Shown: positions 16,844 to 25,894, counted from the first letter of the stretch. The stretch: 42,611 nt of DNA from Burkholderiales bacterium (GCA_017302655.1 JAFLDE010000027.1:1-42611), one strand, 5' to 3'. A program made the numbers and translations. The notes: generated by a model from the letters alone, not told the origin.

Positions 16844-18801
16844 TGTCTGCCCGACCCGAGCTCATCGACCCCACGGAGCTGCTGCAGCTCCCCACCGAAG
16901 CCTTGGAGCGCGCGCTGCTGGCACGCTTCACCGAAGAGAAGCTGCTGGAGCTGTTCGCGCAAGGCGCGCTGTTCGGCACCGTGCACACCTGCATCGGTCA
17001 GGAGTTCAGCGGCGCACTGCTGGGCCGGCACTTGCGCGCCGGCGACACCTTGTTCTCCAACCACCGCTGCCATGGCCATTTCCTCGGCCTTCATCGAGAC
17101 GCCGAGGCGCTCATCGCCGAACTGATGGGCCGTGCGACGGGCGTGAGCGGCGGCATCGGAGGCAGCCAGCACCTGTGCCGCGAGGGCTTCCACTCCAACG
17201 GCATCCAGGGTGGCATCGTGCCCGTGGCGGCCGGCCAGGCGCTGGCGCACAAGTTGTCCGGTGGCCAAGCCATCGCGGCGGTTTGCATTGGCGATGGCAC
17301 CTTGGGCGAGGGCGCGGTCTACGAAGCATTCAACCTGGCTGCCAAATGGGCCCTGCCGCTGCTGGTGGTGCTGGAGGACAACGGCTACGCGCAGAGCACG
17401 GCGCAGGGCGAAACGCTGGCCGGCAGCATCCCGGCGCGTGCCCAGGCCTTCGGGATCGAAATCGCCGAGGCCGACACCTGGCACCCGCTGCAGCTCGACG
17501 CCACGCTCGAGCAATTGGTCTCGGCCATGCGCCGCGACCGCCGACCGCGCTTCCTGCACCTGCGCACCTTCCGCCTCAAAGCCCACAGCAAGGGGGACGA
17601 CAACCGCCCGCGCGAACTAGTCGCTCCCTTTGAAGCGCTCGACCCGCTCAACCAGTTGCTGGCCAGTGGCGCGGCCAGCGAGGCCGTGGCACGCACGCGC
17701 GCCGAGGTGCAGCAGGCGGCCGACGCGGCCGCACAGGCACCGCTCGCCCAGCCTCTGCCACTGCCCGAAGCGCAGCCGGCCCAGCCCTGGCGGCCGGCCC
17801 ACCTGGGCAGCCCGCGGCGCCTGCTCGGCGCACTCAATGAGACTTTGGGCAAGCTGCTCGACGAGGACCCGCGCCTGCTGCTGATCGGCGAGGACATCGA
17901 ATCGCCCTACGGCGGTGCATTCAAGGTCAGCAAGGACCTGAGCCAGCGGCATCCGGGCCGCGTGCGCAACACGCCGATCTCCGAGGCCGGCATCGTCGGC
18001 CTGGGCGCCGGGCTGGCGCTGCAGGGCTGGAGGCCGGTGGTCGAAATCATGTTCGGCGACTTCCTTGGCCTGGCCTTCGACGCCCTGCTCAACCACGCCG
18101 CCAAGTTCCGCGCCATGTACCACCAACAGGCGCGCTGCCCCCTCATCGTGCGCACGCCCATGGGCGGCGGGCGCGGCTATGGGCCAACGCACAGCCAGAG
18201 CATCGAGAAGCATTTCCTCGGCATGCCGGGCCTGCGCGTGCTGGCTCTCAACCCGCTCACCACACCCGAGCAGCTTTACGGCGCACTGCTGCAGCAGGAC
18301 GACCCGGCGCTGGTCATCGAGAACAAGCTGCTCTATGGCGACATGCTAGGCACCGCGCTGCCCGAGGGTTTCGAGCTGCTGCACGGCGGCGTGCCCTTTC
18401 CTTGCGCCTGGCTGCGCCCCCGCGCCGCGCGGGTGGACATCACCCTGCTGGGCTACGGCGGCGTGACCCCGCTGCTGCTGCAGGCGGCCGAGCGCCTGTT
18501 TGTCGAACACGACCAGATCGCCCAGGTGCTGGTGCCACTGCAGCTCTACCCCTTCGAGCCCGCCCAACTGGTCGCGCCGCTGGCCCAGGCGCCGGCCCTG
18601 CTGGTGGTGGAGGAAGGCCAGGGCTTTGCCGGTTTCGGCGCGGAACTGATCGCCCAACTGGCCCAGAACGGTGCCCTGCCCACCCGCTGCCGCCGCCTGC
18701 ACGCGCCGCCCACCTGCATCCCGGCCAGCGGACCGCTGGAAAAGGCCTTGCTGCCCTCCACCGCCACGGTGCTGGCCGCGGCGCTGGAGCTGTGCGCATG
18801 A
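16843..18801 (+). CDS. 2-oxoacid dehydrogenase E1 component, alpha and beta subunits fused
   Basis: A 652-aa protein starting at ATG 16843. The N-terminal half is an E1-alpha domain with GTVHTCIGQEF, NHRCHGHFL and the thiamine-diphosphate motif GDG (150-152) to Asn180. A Pro/Ala/Gln-rich linker near 300-325 leads into an E1-beta domain with LLIGEDIESPYGGAF, the catalytic-glutamate segment NTPISEAGIVGLG, and RTPMGGGRGYGPTHSQS. It should decarboxylate a 2-oxo acid and pass the acyl group to lipoate. Primary-metabolism versions (acetoin, branched-chain) are usually two genes with an E3 nearby. Here there is no E3, and the gene is embedded among sugar genes, which suggests acyl-donor supply for glycan modification (inference). 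Confidence 0.88.
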   Translation: MSARPELIDPTELLQLPTEALERALLARFTEEKLLELFAQGALFGTVHTCIGQEFSGALLGRHLRAGDTLFSNHRCHGHFLGLHRDAEALIAELMGRATGVSGGIGGSQHLCREGFHSNGIQGGIVPVAAGQALAHKLSGGQAIAAVCIGDGTLGEGAVYEAFNLAAKWALPLLVVLEDNGYAQSTAQGETLAGSIPARAQAFGIEIAEADTWHPLQLDATLEQLVSAMRRDRRPRFLHLRTFRLKAHSKGDDNRPRELVAPFEALDPLNQLLASGAASEAVARTRAEVQQAADAAAQAPLAQPLPLPEAQPAQPWRPAHLGSPRRLLGALNETLGKLLDEDPRLLLIGEDIESPYGGAFKVSKDLSQRHPGRVRNTPISEAGIVGLGAGLALQGWRPVVEIMFGDFLGLAFDALLNHAAKFRAMYHQQARCPLIVRTPMGGGRGYGPTHSQSIEKHFLGMPGLRVLALNPLTTPEQLYGALLQQDDPALVIENKLLYGDMLGTALPEGFELLHGGVPFPCAWLRPRAARVDITLLGYGGVTPLLLQAAERLFVEHDQIAQVLVPLQLYPFEPAQLVAPLAQAPALLVVEEGQGFAGFGAELIAQLAQNGALPTRCRRLHAPPTCIPASGPLEKALLPSTATVLAAALELCA

Positions 18802-20162
18802 CGATTCATCTGCAGCGCACCCCGCGCGTCAACACCAACGACGACAGCGTGCAACTGGTGGCCTGGAACCTGGCACCCGGTGCCTATGTGGAAGCCGGGC
18901 AGGAGATCGCCGACGTCGAGACCTCGAAGGCCACCGTGGGCGTGGAGGCCGAGCGCAGCGGCTACCTGCGCCCCTTGGTGGTCGTGGGCGAGGTGGTGGC
19001 CGTGGGCGCGCCGCTGGCCTTGTTGGCCGACAGCGCGGAAGAGGCCCTTGCCGCCGACTGGCCGAACGCACAGGACACGCCGGCCGTCCCGCCATTCGCC
19101 CAGGCGACACCGCCCGCACCCAACAAGGCCCTGCCTGCAACCGCCGCTTCAACGGCGCCGAACCCTGAGCTCGGCGCCACCCGCTTCTCACCTGCGGCGC
19201 TGCGCCGCCTGAGCGAGATGGGCCTGAGCGCCGACGCGTTCGTCGGGCGCGGACTGGTCACGGTGCGTGACCTGGAGCGCCACCCCGCCCCAGCACTGCA
19301 GGCCGAGCCGGCCCATCCGCCCAGCCTCGTGGGTGGCACCCCGCTCAGCCTGGCCAAGCGCGCCGAGACCGCCGCGCTGCAACTGGGCGCGCAGGGCGGC
19401 GTGGTCAGCCAGCTCACCGTGCAGTTCGACAGCGAGGGCATCCGTCGCCGGCTGCTGCGCGAGGGCCTGTTCGACGGCCAGCCCCTGCCACTCATCCTCT
19501 ACGAGCTGGCGCGCCTGCTGCCGCAGTTCCCGGCCCTCAACGCCTGGTGCGACGGCGAGCGCGTGCACCACCATGCCGAGGTGCTGATCGGCCTGGCGCT
19601 CGACCTCGGCCAGGGCCTGAAGGTCGTGAACCTGCCGGGCCTGGCCGAGCAGTTGCCCGCGCCAATCCACGCCCGGGTGCTGGATGCCGCGCAGCGCTAC
19701 CTCGACAAGACCCTGCGCCCCGAGGAGTTGGACGGCGGCAGCTTCAGCGTCACCGACCTCAGCGGCCTGGACGTGCTGCACTTTCGCCCGCTCATCAACG
19801 GCCGGCAGTCGGCCATCCTGGGCATCGGCGGCGACAGCCAGGCCACCGGCCAGCCGCTCAGCCTGACCCTGGCCTTCGACCACCGCTGCAGCAACGGCCG
19901 CGAAGTGGGCCTGTTCCTGCAACAGCTGCGCGATCGTCTGCTGGCCTATGCCGACCCTGCACCCGCGCCTGCACCTGCCCCGGCAGACGCCGGCCGCAGC
20001 CTCGCCACCGCCCTGCGCGCCCTGCAGACCTGCGATCTGTGCGGCATCGAGCGCGACAGCTACTACCGTAACTTCGGCCGCTACGCCTTCTTCCACGCCT
20101 ATGTGCGTGCGGACGGCAGCCTGGGCGCAGCCTGCCACCGCTGCGTGGGGGGCACCGCATGA
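18798..20162 (+). CDS. Lipoyl E2-like acyltransferase with atypical active site and C-terminal Cys motif
   Basis: A 454-aa protein overlapping the E1 stop as ATGA. The lipoyl domain has its attachment Lys44 in VETSKATVG. A possible E1/E3-binding segment lies at about 128-162 (FSPAALRRLSEMGL). An E2 catalytic domain follows, about 180-385, with FSVTDLSGLDVLHF. The catalytic HxxxDG is His362-RCS-Asn366-Gly, so the conserved Asp is replaced by Asn. After an Ala/Pro linker the last 45 residues hold Cys412-x2-Cys415 and Cys446-x2-Cys449, a possible zinc site not usual in E2 proteins. It probably accepts the acyl group from the fused E1. Whether it still transfers to CoA or to another acceptor is open. 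Confidence 0.82.
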   Translation: MTIHLQRTPRVNTNDDSVQLVAWNLAPGAYVEAGQEIADVETSKATVGVEAERSGYLRPLVVVGEVVAVGAPLALLADSAEEALAADWPNAQDTPAVPPFAQATPPAPNKALPATAASTAPNPELGATRFSPAALRRLSEMGLSADAFVGRGLVTVRDLERHPAPALQAEPAHPPSLVGGTPLSLAKRAETAALQLGAQGGVVSQLTVQFDSEGIRRRLLREGLFDGQPLPLILYELARLLPQFPALNAWCDGERVHHHAEVLIGLALDLGQGLKVVNLPGLAEQLPAPIHARVLDAAQRYLDKTLRPEELDGGSFSVTDLSGLDVLHFRPLINGRQSAILGIGGDSQATGQPLSLTLAFDHRCSNGREVGLFLQQLRDRLLAYADPAPAPAPAPADAGRSLATALRALQTCDLCGIERDSYYRNFGRYAFFHAYVRADGSLGAACHRCVGGTA

Positions 20163-20824
20163 AGCCGGACGACTCCCTGCTCGCCCTGCTGGCGCGTATG
20201 ACCCGCCGCGCGCACATCGCCGAGGACACCAGCCTGTCCGCGTTGGGGCTGAGTCGCTCCTTCGGTCTGTCGGCGCTGCGCGCGCAGCTCGAAGCCACGC
20301 AGGGCCGGCGCCTGGGCGCGCTGACGCCGCAGATGACGGTGGCGCAACTGCGCGCTCTCTTGGCGCAAGGGAACCCGCCGCCTCCGGCTGGCGCTGGCGT
20401 CGAACCTCCGGCGGCTGCATCCGCTGTCGAGGACGAACAGCCAGCGGCCCCGCAAGCCGCCCTGCCACTCGGCTTGGGCATGGACATCCAGGACTGGGCC
20501 AGTTTGCCCACCGCGCCACATGACCTGCGCGCCGATCCGACATACGCGGGCCTCTTCACCCCCGCAGAGTTGGCGGGCTCCGTGCTCAAGCCCGACCCGC
20601 GCCGCCACCTCTGCGGCCTGTTCTGCGCCAAGGAAGCCGCCAAGAAAGCCCACGCGATGCTGCTGAACCTGCACCCGCTGGATCTCGAAGTGCGCCACGA
20701 CGACGCCGGCCGACCCTTGCTCCACCTCGGCGCCGGTGCCCCGGCGGCGGCCCGCAAGCTGCGCTTTTTGCTCGCCATCACCCACGGCAGCGGGTTCTCA
20801 GCGGCGACCTGCGTGGTGTTCTGA
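20159..20824 (+). CDS. Carrier-protein-like domain fused to AcpS-type phosphopantetheinyl transferase
   Basis: A 221-aa protein overlapping the E2 stop as ATGA. The N-terminal 70 residues look like an acyl-carrier four-helix domain (AEDTSLSALGLSRSFGLSALRAQLE), but the canonical DSL motif reads SRSFGL, so a phosphopantetheine serine is uncertain. A Pro/Ala linker follows. The C-terminal half has AcpS-type signatures: GMDI with metal-ligand Asp109, and FCAKEAAKKA with Glu159. It should transfer phosphopantetheine from CoA to a carrier protein, possibly its own N-terminal domain. As last gene of the coupled run it points to an acyl-thioester step shared with the E1/E2 pair. The transcript then meets the convergent acyltransferase gene 20 bp away. 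Confidence 0.72.
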   Translation: MKPDDSLLALLARMTRRAHIAEDTSLSALGLSRSFGLSALRAQLEATQGRRLGALTPQMTVAQLRALLAQGNPPPPAGAGVEPPAAASAVEDEQPAAPQAALPLGLGMDIQDWASLPTAPHDLRADPTYAGLFTPAELAGSVLKPDPRRHLCGLFCAKEAAKKAHAMLLNLHPLDLEVRHDDAGRPLLHLGAGAPAAARKLRFLLAITHGSGFSAATCVVF

Positions 20825-20844
20825 GGCCGTCGACCCCGAGATCA

Positions 20845-21543
20845 TCAAGGCGCCTTGCGCCGCTGCAATTCCTGCACCGCCTCCAGCACGCGGCCCTCGT
20901 CCTCGCTGAGGTCCAGCGCGAAAAACTCGCCGTTCTCGCGCACCCATTCCATCGGCTGGTCCCACCAAGCCAATGCCACCAGCGCCTCGCGCAGGCGTTC
21001 GCCAAAGCGAAAACCCATCAGCCGCGCCGGGTTGCCCTGATAGATGCCATAGGGCTCGGTGTGCAGGCCCGCCGGCAGCAGGCTGCGCGCGCCGATCACG
21101 CAGCCGCTGCTCACGGTCACGCCGCCCAGCAGCATGGCCTCGTCGCCGATCCACAGGTCGTGCTGCAGCACGGTGTCGCCGTGCTGCGGCGTGGGCAGGG
21201 TCCGTAGGGTGCCGCCGAACAGGCTCATGGCGAGGCCGCGTGTCTCGTGCTGACCGTTGAGCAGGAACTTCAGTCGCAGACCGCCGCGCACATGGCGGCC
21301 CACCACGAGGCTCTGACGCGGGCCGTCGTACTTGGCGACGGAGCCGGGGCCGAGGATGGAGTCGCGGCCGATCTGGAAGCGGCCCCAACTCGCCTGCGCA
21401 ATGTCCTCGTCGTGGTTGTTGCGAAAGAGGCCCTTGGGGATGTGGCTGGTCAGGCCGTCGGCGAAGCGAAGCACCATGAAGTGCTGGGCGTCGGGGTGCT
21501 GGTCGTCCACGCCCAGCACGTTTTTCTCGGTCAGGATTTGCAT
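20845..21543 (-). CDS. Left-handed beta-helix (hexapeptide repeat) acyltransferase, XAT/CatB-like
   Basis: A 232-aa protein; ATG 21543 was chosen because upstream sequence in this frame belongs to the methyltransferase gene, whose end it overlaps by 13 bp. Hexapeptide turns are visible in RFQIGRDSILGPGS and in LWIGDEAMLLGGVTVSSGCVIGARS. The catalytic histidine is probably His99 in FLLNGQHETRG, matching the NGxxH segment of xenobiotic acyltransferases. The end of the helix has the family-typical YGIYQGNPARLMGFRF and AWWDQPMEWV. It acylates a hydroxyl or amino group from an acyl-thioester. A sugar amine made by the DegT enzyme is an attractive acceptor (inference). Confidence 0.82.
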   Translation of the reverse strand: MQILTEKNVLGVDDQHPDAQHFMVLRFADGLTSHIPKGLFRNNHDEDIAQASWGRFQIGRDSILGPGSVAKYDGPRQSLVVGRHVRGGLRLKFLLNGQHETRGLAMSLFGGTLRTLPTPQHGDTVLQHDLWIGDEAMLLGGVTVSSGCVIGARSLLPAGLHTEPYGIYQGNPARLMGFRFGERLREALVALAWWDQPMEWVRENGEFFALDLSEDEGRVLEAVQELQRRKAP

Positions 21544-22568
21544 AGCAGGTAACCGTTGACCCATTCGGTGAACGCCGTCTCGGGCAGGCCGGCGAAGCGC
21601 GGATGGCGAGGCCGAGCGGGGTCGAACACGCCGGGCGGAAAGGCGAGTTTCGGTTGCTTGAAGGCTTGGAAGCCGGCGGCCAGGAAGAGCCGCTCCATCT
21701 GCGGTGGGCGTAAGCCGTTGATGGCGTCGAGCACGCCGTCGGCCAGGCATTGCAGCGGGTGCGTTCGGCGGTCGTGGTAATGGCGGTGGTCGGCGAAGTC
21801 CACCGTGTGGCAGGCGAAGCCGCCGCTGCGCAGCAGCGCGTGCTGGCGGCGCAGCGAGTCGGGCAGGTCGTCGATGTGCTCCAGAACCGAGTTGCTGAAG
21901 AGCAGGTCCAGGCTGCCGGACGCCAGGTCGTCCAGCGAGCGCAGCAGGCGCACGCCGCCCAGGTCAACGCGGCCTTCCCCGTCCCGCAGGCGTCGGGCCA
22001 GGTGGCGCAGATCGAGCTGGGCCAGGCGCGGCGCGAGCGTGGCCGGGTCCACGCCGGAGAGCGCGAAGCGCGCGGGGTCGTCCATCACCGCCAGCACCAG
22101 GCTTTGCAGGGCGCTGGCGGCGAACTCGGCGTGGATCGGCCAGGGCTCGAAGGCGGTGGCCTGCTGGGCACCGTTGGCGTAGAGCAGCGCGCTGGCCGAC
22201 AACGGGTAGAACAGGCCGGCGCCGAGGTCCAGCACGCGCGCGCCGGTCAGGCCTGCAAAGCCGCGCGTTTGCGCCCATTGAAGCAGCGGCTGCAACTGCG
22301 CCAGTACGGCCAGGGGCTCGCTGGGGGCCAGCTTGCCGCGACGCGCGGCCTGCGGATCCACGAGCAGCTTGGCCTGGGCGATCAGGTCGCCGTTGTCGCT
22401 GGCGTGAGCCGGTCCGCGCAGCGCGGCCCGCCAGTCGTCCAACTGGCTGGCACCCAGCAGGCCGGCGCGCTGAAGCGCGGCCAGTCCCGCCTCCTGACGA
22501 TCGGGCTCGAACAGCAGCTCCAGCAGCGGCGCAAGGCCGTGCGGCTGCAGCGCCGGGTGCATGGGCAT
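21531..22568 (-). CDS. Class I SAM-dependent methyltransferase
   Basis: A 345-aa protein; start ATG 22568 lies 2 bp after the stop of the large glycosyltransferase gene. An N-terminal helical extension of about 115 residues precedes a Rossmann methyltransferase core with motif I ARVLDLGAGLFYPLSA and a later SNSVLEHIDDLPDSLRRQHALLRSGG segment typical of type 11 methyltransferases. The substrate is probably a carbohydrate on the basis of its neighbours; nothing in the sequence fixes it. The gene sits between a tridomain glycosyltransferase and a hexapeptide acyltransferase, in what looks like one minus-strand transcript from about 25900 to 20845. Confidence 0.8.
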   Translation of the reverse strand: MPMHPALQPHGLAPLLELLFEPDRQEAGLAALQRAGLLGASQLDDWRAALRGPAHASDNGDLIAQAKLLVDPQAARRGKLAPSEPLAVLAQLQPLLQWAQTRGFAGLTGARVLDLGAGLFYPLSASALLYANGAQQATAFEPWPIHAEFAASALQSLVLAVMDDPARFALSGVDPATLAPRLAQLDLRHLARRLRDGEGRVDLGGVRLLRSLDDLASGSLDLLFSNSVLEHIDDLPDSLRRQHALLRSGGFACHTVDFADHRHYHDRRTHPLQCLADGVLDAINGLRPPQMERLFLAAGFQAFKQPKLAFPPGVFDPARPRHPRFAGLPETAFTEWVNGYLLCKS

Positions 22569-22570
22569 GT

Positions 22571-25500
22571 TCAGCCCTGCAGGTAGCGCTGTTGCGAGAA
22601 GCCCTCGCGGCCGAAGCACAGGATGGGCTGGCGGTACTTGCCCAGCGGCAGGCTGCCCAAGGCCTGCAGGGTCCAGCCGGCTCGCAGCGCAGGTTCGGGG
22701 TCGGTCGCCAAATAGGCGGCGTCGGGGTAGACGATGCCGATGTAGCGTAGACCGCTGACCTGTTCCATGGCCTGGATGCGCTGCGGGCCATAGATGCGGT
22801 GGGCGTTGAAGTGCGTCAGATCCTGGCCGGTGGGAACGGCCACGGCGCACATGCCGCTGGGCTTCAGGCAGTCGGCCATCAGCTGGAAGGTGAACAGGTC
22901 ACCCAGGGGCGTAAGCCGGTCGCCATAGCGGCCGAGGCCGCTGTGCTCGATGCTGCTGTAGGTGAGGATGAGGTCGTAGCGCTGCGCGTGCGCGTCCAGG
23001 TCGGCGATGTACCGGTCCCAGGTCAGGGTGTTCAGTGCCGCTTTGGGGGCCTCGCCCTTCCACTCGATGGGCCGGTATTCGACCGTGGTCACCTCGGCCG
23101 CGCCGGCCAGCGCGCACAGCAGCTCGATCCAGTAGCTCTCCGAACCGATCACCAACACCTTGCGGCCGCTGATGTAGCCGCGCAGCGTGGCCATCTGGCT
23201 CCAGGCCTCCGGATACGGGCACAGGCGCTTGAACAGGTCTTGCGGGAACTGTTCGAAAGGAATGGCTGCGAGTTGATTGAAGACCGTGCCGTCCCAATGC
23301 AGCACCGGCTGGCCGGAGTAGCTGTTCATGAACAGACGCTCCATCAACGGCAGGCGGTAGCCCAGGGTCTCCCAGTAGAAGAAGGCCGGCGGCAGTTGCT
23401 CGGGCGTGAGCGGGCCGGCAGGTCCGTTGTCGGTGTCCAGGCCGTAGGCCGCGCCACCCCGAGGCATCAGCGCCTGCACGCTCTTGGCAAAGCGCTGCTT
23501 GGCCCGACCCAGGGCGTTTTCCGGCTTGGCCGGCCAGGGATCCTGCGGCGCCGGCAGGCCCTGCAGCACGCCGTGCAGATGCCGAGCGATCTCGCTGAAG
23601 GTCGAACCGGGGTGGAAGACCGTGAGCCTCACGCTGGCGAGCAGGTAGATGTCCACCAGGGCGTCGATGCCGTGCTCGCGGGTGATGACGTAGCTGTCAG
23701 GGTCGCTCCAGCTCGTCTTGCCCTCCTGCAGTCGCAGGTGCAGGCGGTCGGGGCGGCTCTTCACGCGCTCGCCGTAGCGTGCGCGCAAGCCGGCTTCCAG
23801 CTCGGCGTCTTCGGTGGAGAGGAAGAAGGCTCCGTTGGGGATCTGCGCGTCGATGACGGCGGCGTACTGCGCCAGCGCCTCCTTCATGTTGAAGTCGGTG
23901 CCCCGCGCATGCACGGCGGGGGTGTCGGGCGTGAGTCCCAGCTGCGCCGCCGTGGCCATCACCTTGGCGCGGACGGCCGGGTGCGGGTTCAGGCTGCGCA
24001 AGGCGTCGATGCTCACCTCGCGCGGCAGGCACTGCAGGTAGTTGTTGTCGTAGACGACGACGGTATCGGCGGCTTCATCCAGCGTGAGCGCCTGGGCGTG
24101 GGCCAGCTTCGCCCCGGCGCGGGCCAGGTTCAGCAATTGGGGGCGCTCGTGCCGCGCGGCCTCGCGCTCCACGCCATGGCCGGGACCTTTCTCGGTGAAC
24201 AACGCGGTGGTCTTTGGATCCAGCGCGGCCAGCTCGTCGAGGGTGATCGGTTGGATGGCGGTGGTGAAGAGATCACGCCAGGGCGTCAGGCAACCATTGG
24301 GCGTGACGTCGTCCCAGTAAACCCACAGCTCGCGCCCGGTGGCCTGGCAATAGGCGATGGCCGAGGCCAGCGGGCGCAGGCGGTTGCCCATGCCCGAGGT
24401 GCAGTAGGCGATGTAGCGCTTCTTCGGCGGCGCGCTCTGCGCTGCAGTCACCTCGCCCGGCGCTGCAGCGGCATCGGCGGGCAGTGCCTTCCACGCGATG
24501 GCCAACAGGCTGTTGCGCAGCGGCTGATCCAGGTCGTCGTGCTGGGTGGCCTGCACCGCAGCCTGGGCACGAGGGGCGCGGCCCCGCTGGGCCAGAGCCA
24601 CTTGCAGCGCCTGCTCGGTGGCCAGCACGGCGTCCACCTCGGCGGCTTCGCGCAAGGCCAGCACCAGCATGCCGTCGTCAGGGGCCATCAGAGGCGCAAG
24701 GCCTCTTGCCAGCAGCACCAGGTCGGACTCCGCCGCACCCAGCACCAGCAGCAGAGGAAAGCGTTCGGTGGCCAAGCCCTGCACCTGCAGCGCCCCGGCA
24801 GCCAGCTCTTCGGCTTTCAGGGCCAGTCGCTGTCCGCTCCCGGGCAGGTAATGGGCCAACGCGCTGGCAGCCGCGTCAAGCTCGGCGGCCGCAAAGGCCG
24901 CAGGCCCCTGCCCGCCTTCGATGGTGACGAGCAGGAAGGGCTGGCCTGCGGCACGGCGCGGCGTCAGCCAGGCCTCCAGCTGCAGCGCCAGCGCGCGGCG
25001 CGGCGACACCTGCCGGCCGAGGCTTGCGCCATGCCGGTAGCTCAGCCACTCCAGCAGCTCTGGGGGCTGGCCATGGTCGCGGCCGTCGTGCGCGCCCACC
25101 TCGCGATAGTGCTGGCGAGGGTTGGCCAGCGCGCGCGGGTCGTTGCGGTAGCGCCAGCGGTAGCGGATGGGGTCGAAGCTGGCCAGCACCCGGTGCTTGC
25201 CGATGTTGGCCACGTTGACCAGCCATGGACAGTCGTTCTTCAGCCCAGGCCAGTGCGTGACCTGCGCGCCGGCCTGCTGCACGGCGACGTTGAAGGACAT
25301 CTGGTCGCGCTTGCCGAACAGCAGGAACTGCTCCCACCAGAGTTGGCCCAGGCGCCGGTTCAGCGGGTGGTGGTGGTTGCGCAGCAGCAGGGTGCAGGTG
25401 CTGAGTTCTCGCACGCGCTCGAGCTGGCCGAGCTTGCGGTAGTGGTCCAGTTGGCGCACCAGCGAACCCACTCGCTCGTAGCCCAGCTGCACGATGGCCT

Positions 25501-25894
25501 CGGCCTCGCTGACCAGCTCCTTGCGCGTGGCGTGGCGGAAGGCGAAGAGCTGCTGCGCCGAATCCTCCGCATGCGAGCCCAGCTGCAGGTCGGCCCGCGT
25601 GGGCAGGCGCCTGAAGCGCACGATGTTGTCGATGTACAGCGACCACTCGGCGTCCGGCAGGTACTCGTGCGGCAGCATCTTGGGCCGACGCGACAGGCGT
25701 TCGGGCGGCAGCGGCTCGTCCAGCAGGCGCATCTGCCAGACCTCGCTGCGCAGGTCGGGGTCGTCGGTGAAGCAGACCCACTCGATGTCCAGGTCGCTCG
25801 GCGGCGCCGCCGGATCCAGCTCGGCCAGCGGGCTGCCCAGCGGCTCCTTGGAGCCGGTGAGCACGGTGTAGATCGTCAGTTTGGTTGGGGTCAT
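22571..25894 (-). CDS. Tridomain glycan enzyme: TOD1/DUF616-like, fucosyltransferase-like and DUF268-like parts
   Basis: An 1107-aa protein. Residues about 1-290 match the TOD1/MUCI70 (DUF616) glycosyltransferase pattern: DIEWVCFTDDPD, MLPHEYLPDAEWSLYIDN, AFRHATRKELVSEAEA and FGKRDQMSFN. A less conserved region follows. From about 492 a second transferase starts with YIAYCTSGMGNRLRPLASAI and has VHARGTDF near 661 plus FFLSTEDAE, as in GDP-fucose-using NodZ/POFUT-like folds. From about 850 a DUF268-like, methyltransferase-fold part shows GRKVLVIGSESYW, TVEYRPIEW and TYSSIEHSGLGRYGD. The gmd/fucose-synthase pair on the opposite strand would supply a matching donor. I infer that it builds and modifies an oligosaccharide; acceptor and linkage are unknown. 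Confidence 0.78.
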   Translation of the reverse strand: MTPTKLTIYTVLTGSKEPLGSPLAELDPAAPPSDLDIEWVCFTDDPDLRSEVWQMRLLDEPLPPERLSRRPKMLPHEYLPDAEWSLYIDNIVRFRRLPTRADLQLGSHAEDSAQQLFAFRHATRKELVSEAEAIVQLGYERVGSLVRQLDHYRKLGQLERVRELSTCTLLLRNHHHPLNRRLGQLWWEQFLLFGKRDQMSFNVAVQQAGAQVTHWPGLKNDCPWLVNVANIGKHRVLASFDPIRYRWRYRNDPRALANPRQHYREVGAHDGRDHGQPPELLEWLSYRHGASLGRQVSPRRALALQLEAWLTPRRAAGQPFLLVTIEGGQGPAAFAAAELDAAASALAHYLPGSGQRLALKAEELAAGALQVQGLATERFPLLLVLGAAESDLVLLARGLAPLMAPDDGMLVLALREAAEVDAVLATEQALQVALAQRGRAPRAQAAVQATQHDDLDQPLRNSLLAIAWKALPADAAAAPGEVTAAQSAPPKKRYIAYCTSGMGNRLRPLASAIAYCQATGRELWVYWDDVTPNGCLTPWRDLFTTAIQPITLDELAALDPKTTALFTEKGPGHGVEREAARHERPQLLNLARAGAKLAHAQALTLDEAADTVVVYDNNYLQCLPREVSIDALRSLNPHPAVRAKVMATAAQLGLTPDTPAVHARGTDFNMKEALAQYAAVIDAQIPNGAFFLSTEDAELEAGLRARYGERVKSRPDRLHLRLQEGKTSWSDPDSYVITREHGIDALVDIYLLASVRLTVFHPGSTFSEIARHLHGVLQGLPAPQDPWPAKPENALGRAKQRFAKSVQALMPRGGAAYGLDTDNGPAGPLTPEQLPPAFFYWETLGYRLPLMERLFMNSYSGQPVLHWDGTVFNQLAAIPFEQFPQDLFKRLCPYPEAWSQMATLRGYISGRKVLVIGSESYWIELLCALAGAAEVTTVEYRPIEWKGEAPKAALNTLTWDRYIADLDAHAQRYDLILTYSSIEHSGLGRYGDRLTPLGDLFTFQLMADCLKPSGMCAVAVPTGQDLTHFNAHRIYGPQRIQAMEQVSGLRYIGIVYPDAAYLATDPEPALRAGWTLQALGSLPLGKYRQPILCFGREGFSQQRYLQG

